From Bordetella sp. LUAb4 (GTDB lineage Bacteria; Pseudomonadota; Gammaproteobacteria; Burkholderiales; Burkholderiaceae_B): 64,000 bases of DNA. This document shows, in pieces, positions 44,306 to 53,798 of this stretch. Each line of letters starts with the position of its first letter. Position 1 is the first letter of the stretch. Location of the stretch: positions 682,001 to 746,000 of the forward strand of contig NZ_JAHPZX010000004.1 of NCBI RefSeq assembly GCF_021325795.1, given 5' to 3'. Below the pieces are notes generated by a model. That model was not told the DNA's origin. It saw only the letters and a list, made by a program, of their open reading frames with translations, and ran no database searches. Position numbers and translations under genes: made by a program.

Positions 44306-45421
44306 TTACAGCTGGGTTTTCTTGCCGTCCTTGTCCCACTTGTAGACAGCGAACTCGAAGTCCTTCAAGTCGCCCTTGGCGTCGTATTCGACCTTGCCGA
44401 TGCCGGTGTTGAAGGTGTGCGAGTGCATGTACTGAGCGACCTTGACGGGGTCCTCGCCAACGGCCTCGATGCTCTCGGCGATCAGTTGCACCGCCGCATA
44501 GGCGGGCATCTGGAAGGCGCCGTCCGGATCGCGCTTCTTGTCGTGGAAGGCCTTCACGATGCCTTCATTGCCCGGCATCTTGGTGAAGTCGGCCGGCAAC
44601 GTCACCAGCAGGCCGGCGATGGCCGGACCGGCGATGGCCACCAGATCCTGGTTGGCGGTGCCTTCCGGCCCCATGAACTGGACGTTCAGGCCCTGTTCAC
44701 GCGACTGGCGCAGCAGCAGGCCCAGTTCGGGGTGGTAGCCGCCGAAGTAGACGAAGTCCACGCCCTGCGACTTCAGCTTGGTGATGACCGCCGAGTAATC
44801 GCTGTCGCCGACGTTGATGCCTTCGAACAAGGCGACGTTGACGCCGTCCTTGACCAGGGTGTCCTTGACCTGGGTGGCCACGCCCGAACCGTAGGTCTGC
44901 TTGTCGTGCAGCACGGCGACCTTCTTGGGCTTGATGGTCTTGGCGATGTAATGGGCGGCGTACGGACCCTGCTGATCGTCGCGGCCGATGGTGCGGAAGA
45001 ACATCTTGGGCTTGGTGGTGTCGGTCACCAGGGGCGAGGTGGCGCCCGGGGTGATGCCGACGATGCCTTCCTGTTCGTAGACGTTGACCGCCGGCACCGT
45101 GACGCCGGAGCAGGCGTGGGCCACGGCGAACTTGGCGCCCGAGTTCACCACGCGGTTGGCGGCCGGCACGGCCTGCTTGGGTTCGCAACCGTCATCGATG
45201 AGGATGGGTTCGAGCTTCTTGCCTTTCACGCCACCTTTGGCGTTGATGGTTTCAATGGCGGTCAGCGCGCCCGCCTGGATCTGGTCCCCATACTGGGTAT
45301 TGGGGCCCGTCATGGGCTGCGGAATGCCGATTTTGATGGTATCGGCGGCATGCACGGCGCCGGCCAGCGTAAGGGCCCCCAGGGCCAGTGCGAGGGGGGT
45401 AACGCGTTTCAACAACTTCAT
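44306..45421 (-). CDS. Branched-chain amino-acid ABC transporter receptor (LivJ/LivK-like)
   Basis: A 371-residue periplasmic binding protein. ATG 45421 opens a signal peptide ending GAVHAADTIKIG. The mature part shows the Peripla_BP_6 pattern: QPMTGPNTQYGDQIQAGALTAIE, LEPILIDDGCEPKQAV with the paired Cys typical of Leu/Ile/Val receptors, and RTIGRDDQQGPYAAHYI. It heads the livHMGF operon. Ligand range (Leu, Ile, Val or others) cannot be fixed. Confidence 0.92.
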   Translation of the reverse strand: MKLLKRVTPLALALGALTLAGAVHAADTIKIGIPQPMTGPNTQYGDQIQAGALTAIETINAKGGVKGKKLEPILIDDGCEPKQAVPAANRVVNSGAKFAVAHACSGVTVPAVNVYEQEGIVGITPGATSPLVTDTTKPKMFFRTIGRDDQQGPYAAHYIAKTIKPKKVAVLHDKQTYGSGVATQVKDTLVKDGVNVALFEGINVGDSDYSAVITKLKSQGVDFVYFGGYHPELGLLLRQSREQGLNVQFMGPEGTANQDLVAIAGPAIAGLLVTLPADFTKMPGNEGIVKAFHDKKRDPDGAFQMPAYAAVQLIAESIEAVGEDPVKVAQYMHSHTFNTGIGKVEYDAKGDLKDFEFAVYKWDKDGKKTQL

Positions 45422-45682
45422 GCGATGGTCTCCGCGAGGGTTGAGCGGCTCGGCACATGGCGTCGGGCGGGAATGATAGTCCCCCCAACGCATCGCGCGT
45501 CACCGGCTTCTTGGGCAAAACTCTAGGGCTAAACACGACGTGGCAGCCATTCTGAAAGCAAGCAGTCAGACTGTCACTGCGTGTATTCCCCAGGTCTAAA
45601 TATGAACAGACACAAGGAACGACTGCCGCCAGGGTGCAACGGGGGTACAGCGAGGGCAAAACGCAAAAAAATACGAAAAACA

Positions 45683-45711
45683 AAAGGCCCGGGCGTCTAA
45701 CCCGGGCCTTT
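45683..45711 (-). terminator. Rho-independent terminator downstream of yhhQ-like gene
   Basis: AAAGGCCCGGG and CCCGGGCCTTT form a perfect 11-bp stem with a 7-base loop. On the minus strand T-rich sequence (TTTTGTTTTTCG) follows. It lies about 33 bases after the end of the proC-transporter unit. The rest of the gap to the liv receptor (45422-45743) holds no gene. Confidence 0.85.
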
Positions 45712-45743
45712 CCTGCGAACGCCTGGCGCCTGCCTCATCACGC

Positions 45744-46421
45744 TCAGGGCGAAGCAGGAACCCTCTTCGTAGCAGATGGGCTCGCCAAGTTCCACATCAA
45801 AGCGCGGAAAGGCGCCAGCATGCTGATATTCACGGCCAGCTTGACGGCAACGTCGCCCATCATCCACGTCATCCAGGGGGCCCCGGTGGCGGCGAAGGCG
45901 ATGCTGAAGAACAGCGCGGTGTCGAGCAAGGCGCCCAGTACGCCGGACACCAGGGGGGCGCGCCACCAGCGCTGGTCGCGCAGGCGGTCGAACACCTGGA
46001 TGTCGAGCAATTGCGCGCAGATATAGGCGACGCCGGAAGCCAGCGCAATGCGAGGAGATGCCAGCCAGATCGACACAGCCAGGGCCGCGGCGAAGCCGAC
46101 CCAGGCCACGCGGCGCGCCGCCTGGGGGCCGAAGCGGCGGTTCAGGACGTCCGTCACCAGGAAAGCCAGCGGGTAGGACAAGCCGCCCCAGGTCAGCCAG
46201 TGATTCAGCGGGATCTGCACCAGGACGTTGGAGCCGACGACCACCAGGCCCATGCAAAAGACCGCCACCAGGAAATGGGCTGGCCGCATCGGTTCGAAGC
46301 GGCGGGGGTGGCCGCTGCCATGGTGGCCGGGGTGATGGCCGAGTTCATGGCCGCGTTCGTGGCCGGGTTGGTGACTCGGATCGCGCCCCGGATCGCCGCC
46401 ACGCTGCACACCCACGTTCAT
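45744..46421 (-). CDS. Queuosine-precursor transporter (YhhQ/DUF165) with His-rich N-terminus
   Basis: A 225-residue membrane protein of the VUT/YhhQ family, which imports the 7-deazaguanine precursors of queuosine. Core features are about six helices with LSYPLAFLVTDVLNRRFG and ASGVAYICAQLLDIQVFDRLR. Before the core is a 44-residue hydrophilic segment with nine His among Gly/Arg (GHERGHELGHHPGHHGSGH). The ATG at 46421 overlaps the proC stop by 4 bases and has AGGAA 9 bases before it, which supports translation of this segment; a start at 46289 would remove it. Confidence 0.88.
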   Translation of the reverse strand: MNVGVQRGGDPGRDPSHQPGHERGHELGHHPGHHGSGHPRRFEPMRPAHFLVAVFCMGLVVVGSNVLVQIPLNHWLTWGGLSYPLAFLVTDVLNRRFGPQAARRVAWVGFAAALAVSIWLASPRIALASGVAYICAQLLDIQVFDRLRDQRWWRAPLVSGVLGALLDTALFFSIAFAATGAPWMTWMMGDVAVKLAVNISMLAPFRALMWNLASPSATKRVPASP

Positions 46422-47266
46422 TTGCCGAATTCCTGCGCCAGTTCGCGGGAGCGGTGGGCGGCCGCGGCCATGGCGCGGGCCACCAGGCTCATGAAGTCGT
46501 TGTCGTCGAAGACCTTGAGGGCGGCGGCCGTGGTGCCGCCCTTGGACGTCACGCGTTCGCGCAGGACGGACGGCGGATCGGTGGATTCCTTGGCCAGCTT
46601 GGTGGCGCCTTCGAAGGTGCCCAACGCCAGTTGGCGGGCCTGCTCCGCATCGAGTCCGACCGCGATGCCGCCCGCGATCAGGGCTTCCAGGAAGCGGAAG
46701 ACGTAGGCCGGGCCGCTGCCCGACAAGGCGGTCACCGCGTCGATGCCGGCATCGTCATCGACCCATACCACCTGCCCCACGGACTCCAGCATGGTCTGCG
46801 CCAGGGCCCGGTCGGCCGCGCTGACGGCCGGCAACGCCAGCATGCCGGTGACGCCGGCGCCAACCAGGGCCGGGGTATTGGGCATGCAACGCACCAGGTT
46901 GGGCCAGGGTTGGCCGTCGGTGCCCAGCCAGCGGGACAGGACATCGGCGCGCAAGCCGGCGGCCACGCTGATCACCAGGGTGCCCGGGCGCAGCCAGGGC
47001 TGGCAGGCCTTGACGGCTTCACGCATGTACTGCGGTTTGACGGCGAAGAACCAGACGTTGCATTGCGCCAGCTGTTCGTCCGGCGTGGTCGCGGTGGTGG
47101 CGCCGCGGGACTGCCACGCGGCGTGGCCATCCGGGTTGATGTCGATGGCGTGGATCTGGCCGGCCGGGCAGATCTTGCCGGCCATGCCTATGGCCAGGGC
47201 GGTGGCCATATTGCCGCCGCCGACGAAGGCGACGCGCAAGTCGCGGGGGGAAAGGTTCGTGTCCAT
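46418..47266 (-). CDS. proC: Pyrroline-5-carboxylate reductase
   Basis: A 282-residue NAD(P)H enzyme making proline from pyrroline-5-carboxylate. It has the Rossmann motif VAFVGGGNMATALAIG, FFAVKPQYMREAV, RCMPNTPALVGAGVTG and the C-terminal signature around LSGSGPAYVFRFLEAL, plus VTSKGGTTAAAL. ATG 47266 gives the normal family start. It overlaps the downstream transporter gene by 4 bases. Confidence 0.94.
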   Translation of the reverse strand: MDTNLSPRDLRVAFVGGGNMATALAIGMAGKICPAGQIHAIDINPDGHAAWQSRGATTATTPDEQLAQCNVWFFAVKPQYMREAVKACQPWLRPGTLVISVAAGLRADVLSRWLGTDGQPWPNLVRCMPNTPALVGAGVTGMLALPAVSAADRALAQTMLESVGQVVWVDDDAGIDAVTALSGSGPAYVFRFLEALIAGGIAVGLDAEQARQLALGTFEGATKLAKESTDPPSVLRERVTSKGGTTAAALKVFDDNDFMSLVARAMAAAAHRSRELAQEFGK

Positions 47267-47386
47267 GGGGTGGGATTGTAATCGGGGGATCCGGTGGTTT
47301 TGCCAGGCGTGGCATCGGCGCCGCAAAGACGCGGCGGCCGCGCCTCAGGGACACTCCGAATTTGACAGCCAACCGGGCCGGTGTAA

Positions 47387-47404
47387 CAGTCACGAATTCG
47401 TCAC
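47387..47404 (+). promoter_or_regulatory. Candidate Pho box upstream of ugpB
   Basis: CAGTCAC-GAAT-TCGTCAC has the layout of a PhoB site: two 7-base GTCA-containing repeats separated by 4 bases. A TATGGT -10-like hexamer lies about 10 bases downstream. ugp operons belong to the phosphate-starvation regulon in many bacteria. Only the sequence layout is seen here. Confidence 0.45.
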
Positions 47405-47480
47405 AAACAATTCATATGGTGTCGTGCGCGTCGAGGACAACCCTCTGGCGGCACATCTGTGTAAATAGGAGGAATACCCC

Positions 47481-48794
47481 ATGCGCTCCCACCGTCTAGC
47501 CCTCGCGGCAGCGGCCCTGCTCGCCGCGTTCGGCGCGTCGTCTGCCCAGGCCGCCACTGAAATCCAGTTCTGGCACTCCATGGAAGGAGCTCTGGGCGAC
47601 CGTGTCAATGAAATGGTCGATCAGTTCAACAAGAGCCAATCCGACTACGTCGTCAAGGCCGTCTACAAGGGCAACTACGGCGAATCGATGAACGCCGGCA
47701 TCGCTGCGTTCCGCGCCGGCAACGCCCCCGACATCCTCCAGGTCTTCGAAGTCGGTACCGCGACCATGATGTACGCCAAGGGCGCCATCAAGCCGGTCCA
47801 GCAAATGTCCGAAGAAGCCGGCGATCCCATCGATCCCAAGGGCTTCATCGGCGCGGTCGCGGGCTACTACTCGTCGTCCGACGGCAAGCTGGTGTCGATG
47901 CCTTTCAACAGCTCGACCGTGGTCATGTACTACAACAAGGACGCCTTCAAGAAGGCCGGCCTTGACGCCGACAAGCCGCCCAAGACCTGGGAAGAACTGG
48001 CCGCCGCCACCAAGAAGCTGAAGGCCGCCGGGCAGGAATGCGGCTACACCACCTCGTGGCCGTCGTGGACCCAGCTGGAAACCTTCTCGGCCTGGCACAA
48101 CGTGCCCTACGCCACCAAGGACAACGGCTTCGGCGGCCTCGATGCCCGCCTGGCCATCGATTCGCCGCTGCACCAGCGCCACCTCGAATTCCTGGCCAAT
48201 CTGGCCAAGGATGGCGAGTTCATGTACGGCGGCCGCGGCGACGATCCCAACGCGCTGTTCATCTCCGGCAAGTGCGCGCTGATCACCGGCTCCAGCGGCC
48301 TGCGCGCCAACATCATGAAGAACGCCAAGTTCGAGTTCGGCACCAGCTCCGTGCCTTACTACGCCGACGTCAAGGGCGCGCCGCAGAACACCATCATCGG
48401 CGGCGCGTCGCTGTGGGTGTTCGGCAACAAGCAGCCGGCCGTCTACAAGGGCGTGACCAAGTTCTTCAAGTTCATCTCCAGCCCGGAAGTGGCCGCCAAG
48501 TGGCACCAGCAGACCGGCTATGTGCCCGTCACCAAGGCTGCCTATGAACTGACCGACAAGGCCGGCTTCTACACCCAGAATCCCGGCACCGACGTCGGCG
48601 TCAAGCAGTTGAACGTGCAAACCACCGCGCAGTCGCGCGGCGTGCGCCTGGGCTTCCTGCCGCAGATCCGTGAAATCGAGGACGCGGAAATCGAACGCAT
48701 CGTTTCCGGCAAGGAAACCGCCAAGGAAGGCCTGGCGAATGCCACGAAACGCGGCAACGAGTTGCTCGAGAAGTTCCAAAAAAGTGTAAAGTAG
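47481..48794 (+). CDS. ugpB: sn-Glycerol-3-phosphate ABC transporter receptor UgpB
   Basis: A 437-residue periplasmic receptor for glycerol-3-phosphate and glycerophosphodiesters. Signal peptide ends SSAQAATE. UgpB signatures follow: IQFWHSMEGALGDRVNEMV, KAVYKGNYGESMNAGIAAFR, FNSSTVVMYYNKDAFKKAG and TTSWPSWTQLETFSAWH. GGAGG lies 9 bases before the ATG. A candidate Pho box lies 77 bases upstream. First gene of ugpBAEC. Confidence 0.95.
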   Translation: MRSHRLALAAAALLAAFGASSAQAATEIQFWHSMEGALGDRVNEMVDQFNKSQSDYVVKAVYKGNYGESMNAGIAAFRAGNAPDILQVFEVGTATMMYAKGAIKPVQQMSEEAGDPIDPKGFIGAVAGYYSSSDGKLVSMPFNSSTVVMYYNKDAFKKAGLDADKPPKTWEELAAATKKLKAAGQECGYTTSWPSWTQLETFSAWHNVPYATKDNGFGGLDARLAIDSPLHQRHLEFLANLAKDGEFMYGGRGDDPNALFISGKCALITGSSGLRANIMKNAKFEFGTSSVPYYADVKGAPQNTIIGGASLWVFGNKQPAVYKGVTKFFKFISSPEVAAKWHQQTGYVPVTKAAYELTDKAGFYTQNPGTDVGVKQLNVQTTAQSRGVRLGFLPQIREIEDAEIERIVSGKETAKEGLANATKRGNELLEKFQKSVK

Positions 48795-48802
48795 CGCGCT
48801 TT

Positions 48803-48944
48803 GCCCGGGTGTGAACACCTGGGCATGCGTACAGATACACATGCGTCATCGAGTTCATGCGGATTGCAGGCTGGCCCGGCAATCCGCATTGTGTCGTTTG
48901 TCTGGATGCATTCACGGTGGTCCCAGCGCGTCGCGCCGGGACCA
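48803..48944 (+). other. Three hairpins in the ugpB-ugpA gap
   Basis: The 212-base gap holds GCCCgGGTGT/ACACCtGGGC (48803-48824), a perfect 11-bp stem ATGCGGATTGC/GCAATCCGCAT (48857-48889) and TGGTCCC-a-GCGC/GCGC-c-GGGACCA (48918-48944). None has a T-run. Such structures after a receptor gene usually protect its mRNA and reduce read-through to the permease genes. No small gene is evident. Confidence 0.6.
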
Positions 48945-49006
48945 TTACACGTTTGTTACCCCGCGCGTGCTGCCCCCGCAGTGCGCCGCAAGGCATAGTC
49001 CGCCCC

Positions 49007-49888
49007 ATGGAAAAACGCGTCGTATTCGGCCATAAGACCCTGCCCTACCTGCTGCTCGCGCCGCAGTTGATCATTACCATCGTCTTCTTCTTCCTTCCCG
49101 CGGGACAGGCCATGTGGCAGTCGCTGCGCCTGGAAGACGCTTTCGGCCTGTCGTCGGAATTCGTCGGCCTGGCCAACTTCATGGACCTGTTCCGCCAGCA
49201 GGATTACCTGGATTCCTTCAAGACCACGGCGGTATTTTCCGTCCTGGTGGCCTTCGTCGGCCTGTCCGTCTCGCTGCTGCTGGCCGTGATGGCCGACCGC
49301 GTGCTCAAGGGCGCGTCGGTCTACAAGACCCTGCTGATCTGGCCCTACGCCGTGGCGCCCGCCGTGGTCGGCGTGCTGTGGCTGTTCCTGTTCTCGCCGG
49401 CCGTCGGCATCCTGGCGGTGGCCCTGCGCAATATCGGCGTGGACTGGAATCCGCGCCTGAACGGCAACCAGGCCATGATCCTGGTGCTGATCGCCGCGGT
49501 ATGGAAGCAGATCTCGTACAACTTCCTGTTTTTCCTGGCCGGCTTGCAGTCCATTCCGCGTTCGCTGATCGAAGCGGCCGCCATCGATGGCGCTTCGCCC
49601 ATCCGCCGTTTCTGGACCATCGTGTTCCCGCTGCTGTCGCCCACCACCTTCTTCCTGCTGGTGGTGAACGTCATCTACGCCTTCTTCGACACCTTCGCGG
49701 TGATCGATACGACGACCCAGGGCGGCCCGGGCACCTCCACGTCCATCCTGGTCTACAAGGTATACCGCGACGGTTTCGTCGGGCTGGACCTGGGGTCGTC
49801 GGCCGCGCAGTCGGTGATCCTGATGTTCATCGTCGTGATACTCACGGTGGTCCAGTTCCGCTACATCGACCGCAAGGTCCAGTACTGA
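49007..49888 (+). CDS. ugpA: sn-Glycerol-3-phosphate ABC transporter permease UgpA
   Basis: A 293-residue inner-membrane permease with six predicted helices; [22 protein letters not shown] is the EAA motif (about 195) and [23 protein letters not shown] is typical of UgpA. ATG 49007 starts [20 protein letters not shown], matching the family; the frame is open upstream through the hairpin region. Confidence 0.95.
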   Translation: MEKRVVFGHKTLPYLLLAPQLIITIVFFFLPAGQAMWQSLRLEDAFGLSSEFVGLANFMDLFRQQDYLDSFKTTAVFSVLVAFVGLSVSLLLAVMADRVLKGASVYKTLLIWPYAVAPAVVGVLWLFLFSPAVGILAVALRNIGVDWNPRLNGNQAMILVLIAAVWKQISYNFLFFLAGLQSIPRSLIEAAAIDGASPIRRFWTIVFPLLSPTTFFLLVVNVIYAFFDTFAVIDTTTQGGPGTSTSILVYKVYRDGFVGLDLGSSAAQSVILMFIVVILTVVQFRYIDRKVQY

Positions 49889-49909
49889 TTTTTCCGAGGC
49901 ATTAGGTAT

Positions 49910-50761
49910 ATGGTTGAACGCCGTCCCTGGCTGGATGTACTGGCCCACTTGATCCTGCTCTGCGGCGTGGCCGTGGTGGCATTTCCCCTTTACGTCACTT
50001 TCGTCGCGTCCACACAGACCGCGCAGGAAGTGGCGTCCGCGCCCATGTCGCTGATTCCCGGATCGCACATGGTCGGCAACTACATGCAGGCGCTGTTCTC
50101 CGGCTCCGGCGGCGGCTCCAGCGGCACCCCGGTGGCCCGCATGATGTACGTCAGCCTGATCATGGCCTTGTCGATTTCCATCGGCAAGATCGTCATCTCG
50201 ATGATGTCGGCCTTCGCGGTGGTGTATTTCCGCTTCCGCTTCCGCATGTTCTTCTTCTGGATGATCTTCGTCACGCTGATGCTGCCGGTGGAAGTGCGTA
50301 TCGCGCCGACCTACAAGGTGGTTGCCGACCTGGGGCTGCTCAATAGCTATGCCGGCCTGGCGCTGCCCCTGATCGCATCGGCCACCGCCACGTTCCTGTT
50401 CCGCCAGTTCTTCCTGACGGTGCCGGACGAGCTGGTGGAAGCCGCCCGCATCGACGGCGCCGGTCCCATGCGCTTCTTCCGCGACGTGCTGCTGCCGCTG
50501 TCGAAAACCAGCATCGCGGCGCTGTTCGTGATCCAGTTCATCTATGGCTGGAACCAGTACCTGTGGCCGCTGCTCATCACCACCAAGGAAGACATGTACC
50601 CGGTGGTCATCGGCATCAAGCGCATGGTCAGCGGCGGCGACAGCGTGACCGAATGGAATCTCACCATGGCCACCGCCATGCTGGCCATGCTGCCGCCCGT
50701 GCTGGTCGTGATCCTCATGCAGAAATGGTTCGTCAAGGGCCTGGTGGATACGGAGAAGTGA
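49910..50761 (+). CDS. ugpE: sn-Glycerol-3-phosphate ABC transporter permease UgpE
   Basis: A 283-residue permease, partner of UgpA. It has six helices, the EAA motif [21 protein letters not shown] (about 180) and the UgpE-typical [24 protein letters not shown] and [16 protein letters not shown]. It starts 21 bases after ugpA with a short spacer. Confidence 0.95.
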   Translation: MVERRPWLDVLAHLILLCGVAVVAFPLYVTFVASTQTAQEVASAPMSLIPGSHMVGNYMQALFSGSGGGSSGTPVARMMYVSLIMALSISIGKIVISMMSAFAVVYFRFRFRMFFFWMIFVTLMLPVEVRIAPTYKVVADLGLLNSYAGLALPLIASATATFLFRQFFLTVPDELVEAARIDGAGPMRFFRDVLLPLSKTSIAALFVIQFIYGWNQYLWPLLITTKEDMYPVVIGIKRMVSGGDSVTEWNLTMATAMLAMLPPVLVVILMQKWFVKGLVDTEK

Positions 50762-50823
50762 CGCTTCCCCGCCCGCTCCGCACCCTGCCCCTTTGAATCA
50801 AAGCGATAAACAGCGAACATCGT

Positions 50824-51912
50824 ATGGCTACTCTCAGCTTCCGCAACGTCAAGAAAACCTACGCCGGCAACGTGCCGGTCATCCACGGCATCGACGTGGA
50901 CATCGTGGATGGCGAGTTCGTCGTCATCGTCGGCCCCTCGGGCTGCGGCAAATCCACGCTCATGCGCATGGTGGCCGGCCTTGAAGAGGTCACCAGCGGC
51001 TCCATCGAGATCGACGGCAAAGAAGTCAACAACCTGGAGCCGGCCGAGCGCGACATCGCCATGGTGTTCCAGAACTACGCCCTGTATCCGCACATGAGCG
51101 TGTTCCAGAACATGGCCTACGGCTTGAAGATCCGCAAGATGCCCAAGGACGAGATCCGCAAGCGGGTCGAAGCCGCCGCGCAGATTCTGGAACTGGGTCC
51201 GCTGCTGGAACGTCGCCCGCGTCAGTTGTCCGGCGGCCAGCGCCAGCGCGTGGCCATGGGCCGCGCCATCGTGCGGGAACCCAAGGTCTTCCTGTTCGAC
51301 GAGCCGCTGTCCAACCTGGATGCCAAGCTGCGCGTGGCCATGCGCCTGGAATTGCTCAAGCTGCATCGGCGCCTGGGCACCACCAGCCTGTACGTGACCC
51401 ACGACCAGGTGGAGGCCATGACCCTGGCGCATCGCATGATCGTCATGAACAAGGGCATCCCCGAGCAGATCGGCACGCCCATGGAAGTGTTCGAGAAGCC
51501 CGCGTCCACGTTCGTCGCCAGCTTCATCGGCTCGCCGCCGATGAACCTGATCAACGTGCACGCCCATGGCGACGGCACGCTGAAGACCGACGACGGCCTG
51601 GACCTGGCCATCGCGCCCACCGCGGTGCCGGGCGCCGTACGCGGCCGCGATGTCATCGTGGGCATGCGGCCGGAGCATATGGTGCTGAACTCGCCCGGCT
51701 TGCGGGTCGAGGTGGAGATGGTCGAAACGCTGGGGTCCGAGCAACTGGTGCACGGCCGTTGCGGCAAGGCGTCAGTGGTGGTGCGCTGCACGACGCGGCA
51801 GATGCAGGAAGCGGTCATCAAGCCCGGCGACCAGTTGAACATCGGCCCGGATGGCCGGCACGAACTGCATTGGTTCGATGCCGTCAGCGGCAAGCGGATG
51901 CAGGGGACCTGA
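50824..51912 (+). CDS. ugpC: sn-Glycerol-3-phosphate ABC transporter ATPase UgpC
   Basis: A 362-residue ATPase with Walker [19 protein letters not shown], signature [16 protein letters not shown], Walker [17 protein letters not shown], switch [10 protein letters not shown], then a C-terminal TOBE-type regulatory domain (about 240-355) as in MalK/UgpC proteins. Last gene of the ugp operon. No ugpQ phosphodiesterase follows. Confidence 0.95.
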   Translation: MATLSFRNVKKTYAGNVPVIHGIDVDIVDGEFVVIVGPSGCGKSTLMRMVAGLEEVTSGSIEIDGKEVNNLEPAERDIAMVFQNYALYPHMSVFQNMAYGLKIRKMPKDEIRKRVEAAAQILELGPLLERRPRQLSGGQRQRVAMGRAIVREPKVFLFDEPLSNLDAKLRVAMRLELLKLHRRLGTTSLYVTHDQVEAMTLAHRMIVMNKGIPEQIGTPMEVFEKPASTFVASFIGSPPMNLINVHAHGDGTLKTDDGLDLAIAPTAVPGAVRGRDVIVGMRPEHMVLNSPGLRVEVEMVETLGSEQLVHGRCGKASVVVRCTTRQMQEAVIKPGDQLNIGPDGRHELHWFDAVSGKRMQGT

Positions 51913-51924
51913 ACGAGTCTCCTT

Positions 51925-51956
51925 GCCAGGAGCCGCCCGCGCGGCGGTTTCCTGGC
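51925..51956 (+). terminator. Strong hairpin after ugpC
   Basis: GCCAGGA-g-CCGCC and GGCGG-tt-TCCTGGC form a 12-bp interrupted stem with a CGCGC loop, 13 bases after the ugpC stop. No T-run follows, so it is an end-of-operon structure of unclear efficiency. The remaining gap to 52061 holds nothing visible. Confidence 0.55.
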
Positions 51957-52061
51957 TCGATGCGTTCGGCGCGGTGGCCGGCGCGGCAGCGCGCTGGCAC
52001 CATGTTTCCGCAGTCACGCTGGGGACTGACGGCACGGGACACGGCACGCGTTCACGCCGGC

Positions 52062-52865
52062 TCAGCGCGCCTTGGGCCGCACGGTCAGGGACTGGCTGAG
52101 AACGGCTACCGGACCTTGCACATCGTGGACGATGCTGTGGGTCACGCCCAGTCCGGTGGGGCCGAAGGCGACCTTGGTATCGAAGCCGAGCCAGTCGCCC
52201 ACCGGCTGCCGGATCAGATGAGCGCTCAGGTCGATGTTCGGAAACGCGACTTCGCTGGGTTGCGCCCGCGGGGTGACGCCGTTGGCCGTGTCGAGCAGGC
52301 CCAGCATGCGTGCCGTGGGACTGACATCCGCGCCTGCCAGGAGTTGCACGTCCGAATTGATCCAGCTGATCGCATTGCCCGGAGCCACTTCGCTGCGGCG
52401 CAACTGGATGCTCGCGACGAAACCACCGGGCCATATGCGCGACATGTCCGTGGCGGGCAAGGCATCCGGTGACGGCAGGCGGGGGAAGTCATTTCCCGCC
52501 AGCGCGGTGGTGTCCGACGCGGTCATGAGCCAGGCCCGCAACGTCAGTCCCACACGCCCGGCGTGGGTCAGGCGCGCTTCCACCAGTTCGATCGTCTTGC
52601 CCGGCCGGATGACCTCGATCTCGACATCGCACGCTTCCATGGGCAGGACACCGTAGATGTCGTAGCTGACGCGGCCGATCTGCAAGCCATCCTGGCGACG
52701 GGCATCGCGATGCGCTTCCACCACGTGAGCCAGCAGGCCCACGGCGGGCGCGATATGCTGCTCGGCGGGATTCCAGCCGCCGCCCACGTGCAGCGTGGGC
52801 ACGAAGCGCGTTGCGCTGATCGATTCGAAGTAAGACGAAGGCCGGGTGGTATTTTGATTTTTCAT
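52062..52865 (-). CDS. Thioesterase family protein (double hotdog)
   Basis: A 267-residue acyl-CoA thioesterase-like protein. The N-terminal hotdog (about 10-115) has GGWNPAEQHIAPAVGLLAHVVEAH and RVSYDIYGVLPMEACDVEIEVIRPGKTIELVEA; the second half has AISWINSDVQLLAGADVSPTARMLGLLDTANG and FPNIDLSAHLIRQPVGDWLGFDT. This two-hotdog layout is that of TesB-like proteins. Substrate unknown. Its start codon faces that of the divergent acetyltransferase with almost no gap. Confidence 0.85.
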   Translation of the reverse strand: MKNQNTTRPSSYFESISATRFVPTLHVGGGWNPAEQHIAPAVGLLAHVVEAHRDARRQDGLQIGRVSYDIYGVLPMEACDVEIEVIRPGKTIELVEARLTHAGRVGLTLRAWLMTASDTTALAGNDFPRLPSPDALPATDMSRIWPGGFVASIQLRRSEVAPGNAISWINSDVQLLAGADVSPTARMLGLLDTANGVTPRAQPSEVAFPNIDLSAHLIRQPVGDWLGFDTKVAFGPTGLGVTHSIVHDVQGPVAVLSQSLTVRPKAR

Positions 52866-52893
52866 GCGGCGTCGGAATGAGGTAGGTTTTGTG

Positions 52894-53382
52894 ATGAACG
52901 CGGACAATATTATGCGCATAAGGCGTTTTCGGCTTGGCGATGAGCCTGCCCTCTTCCAGGTTTTTCATTCGTCCATCCACCTGGTCGCCGCGCGGGACTA
53001 CACGGCCGAGCAGATCGAAGCCTGGGCTCCGGCGGATCTGGACCAGGACATCTGGCGCGAGCGCATGCGCACCATACGCCCATTCGTCGCCGAACTGGCC
53101 AGCGGCGGCATCGTCGGCTATGCCGACGTCCAGGAAAGCGGCTACATCGATCATTTCTTCGTATCCGGCCATCATCCCCGGCGAGGCATAGGCCAGGCCC
53201 TGATGGCACGCATTCACGAAGAAGCCGCCCGCCTGGGACTGACGGAACTCACCTCCGACGTCAGCCGCAGCGCCCAGCCTTTTTACGCCCATCACGGCTT
53301 CGAGATCGTCGAGCTGCGCTATCCCGAACGCCGTGGCGTCGTCATTCCCAACGCCTTGATGCGTAAAAGACTCACGCGATAG
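52894..53382 (+). CDS. GNAT-family N-acetyltransferase
   Basis: A 162-residue acetyltransferase. Acetyl-CoA-binding motif is seen in HHPRRGIGQALMARIHEEA; SDVSRSAQPFYAHHGFEIVELRY forms the conserved C-terminal part. The sequence IRRFRLGDEPALFQVFHSSIH at the start is typical of the YafP-like group. ATG 52894 is preferred (AGG about 7 bases upstream); an ATG at 52864 overlaps the opposite gene's start. Substrate unknown. Confidence 0.87.
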   Translation: MNADNIMRIRRFRLGDEPALFQVFHSSIHLVAARDYTAEQIEAWAPADLDQDIWRERMRTIRPFVAELASGGIVGYADVQESGYIDHFFVSGHHPRRGIGQALMARIHEEAARLGLTELTSDVSRSAQPFYAHHGFEIVELRYPERRGVVIPNALMRKRLTR

Positions 53383-53501
53383 GCACGCTGCGACCTGACC
53401 GAACCCGGCGCAAAACCGCCTACCCCTGTCAGATCTGACAGCTTGTGGAGGTGGGGGGCATTGTGGAAGACTGGGGGCGTACTAATTGCAGGGATTCAGA
53501 A

Positions 53502-53798
53502 ATGCCTGGCTCACCGAAACGCTCTTCGAGCAAAACCGCCAAAAAGACTCCGCCCGCGCCTGAATTACAGGCGTCAACCATCCAGTCACCCAAGCGTCGC
53601 TCAGCGGCAGCCAGGGCTGACTCGCCGTTCGCCACTCTGGTCAAGAAGATCAAGAGAGAACATGGCGTGGTGGTCGCGAAACCGACTAATGAAACAGAGA
53701 ATGGCTGGGTTCCATTAGGACACGAACGCATGATGGAAATGGTACGCGCAGCCGGCATCATCACTGCGTCCGGCAAACTTTCCTCACGCTACAAATGA
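53502..53798 (+). CDS. Small basic protein, candidate antitoxin
   Basis: I do not recognise this 98-residue protein. Residues 1-45 are Lys/Arg/Ser/Pro-rich (MPGSPKRSSSKTAKKTPPAP); residues 45-98 look folded, with KKIKREHGVVVAKPTNETENGW and GHERMMEMVRAAGIITASGKL. AGGGA lies 7 bases before ATG 53502. Its stop overlaps the next gene's start (ATGA). Size, charge, order and overlap fit an antitoxin preceding a toxin, which is inference. Confidence 0.6.
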   Translation: MPGSPKRSSSKTAKKTPPAPELQASTIQSPKRRSAAARADSPFATLVKKIKREHGVVVAKPTNETENGWVPLGHERMMEMVRAAGIITASGKLSSRYK

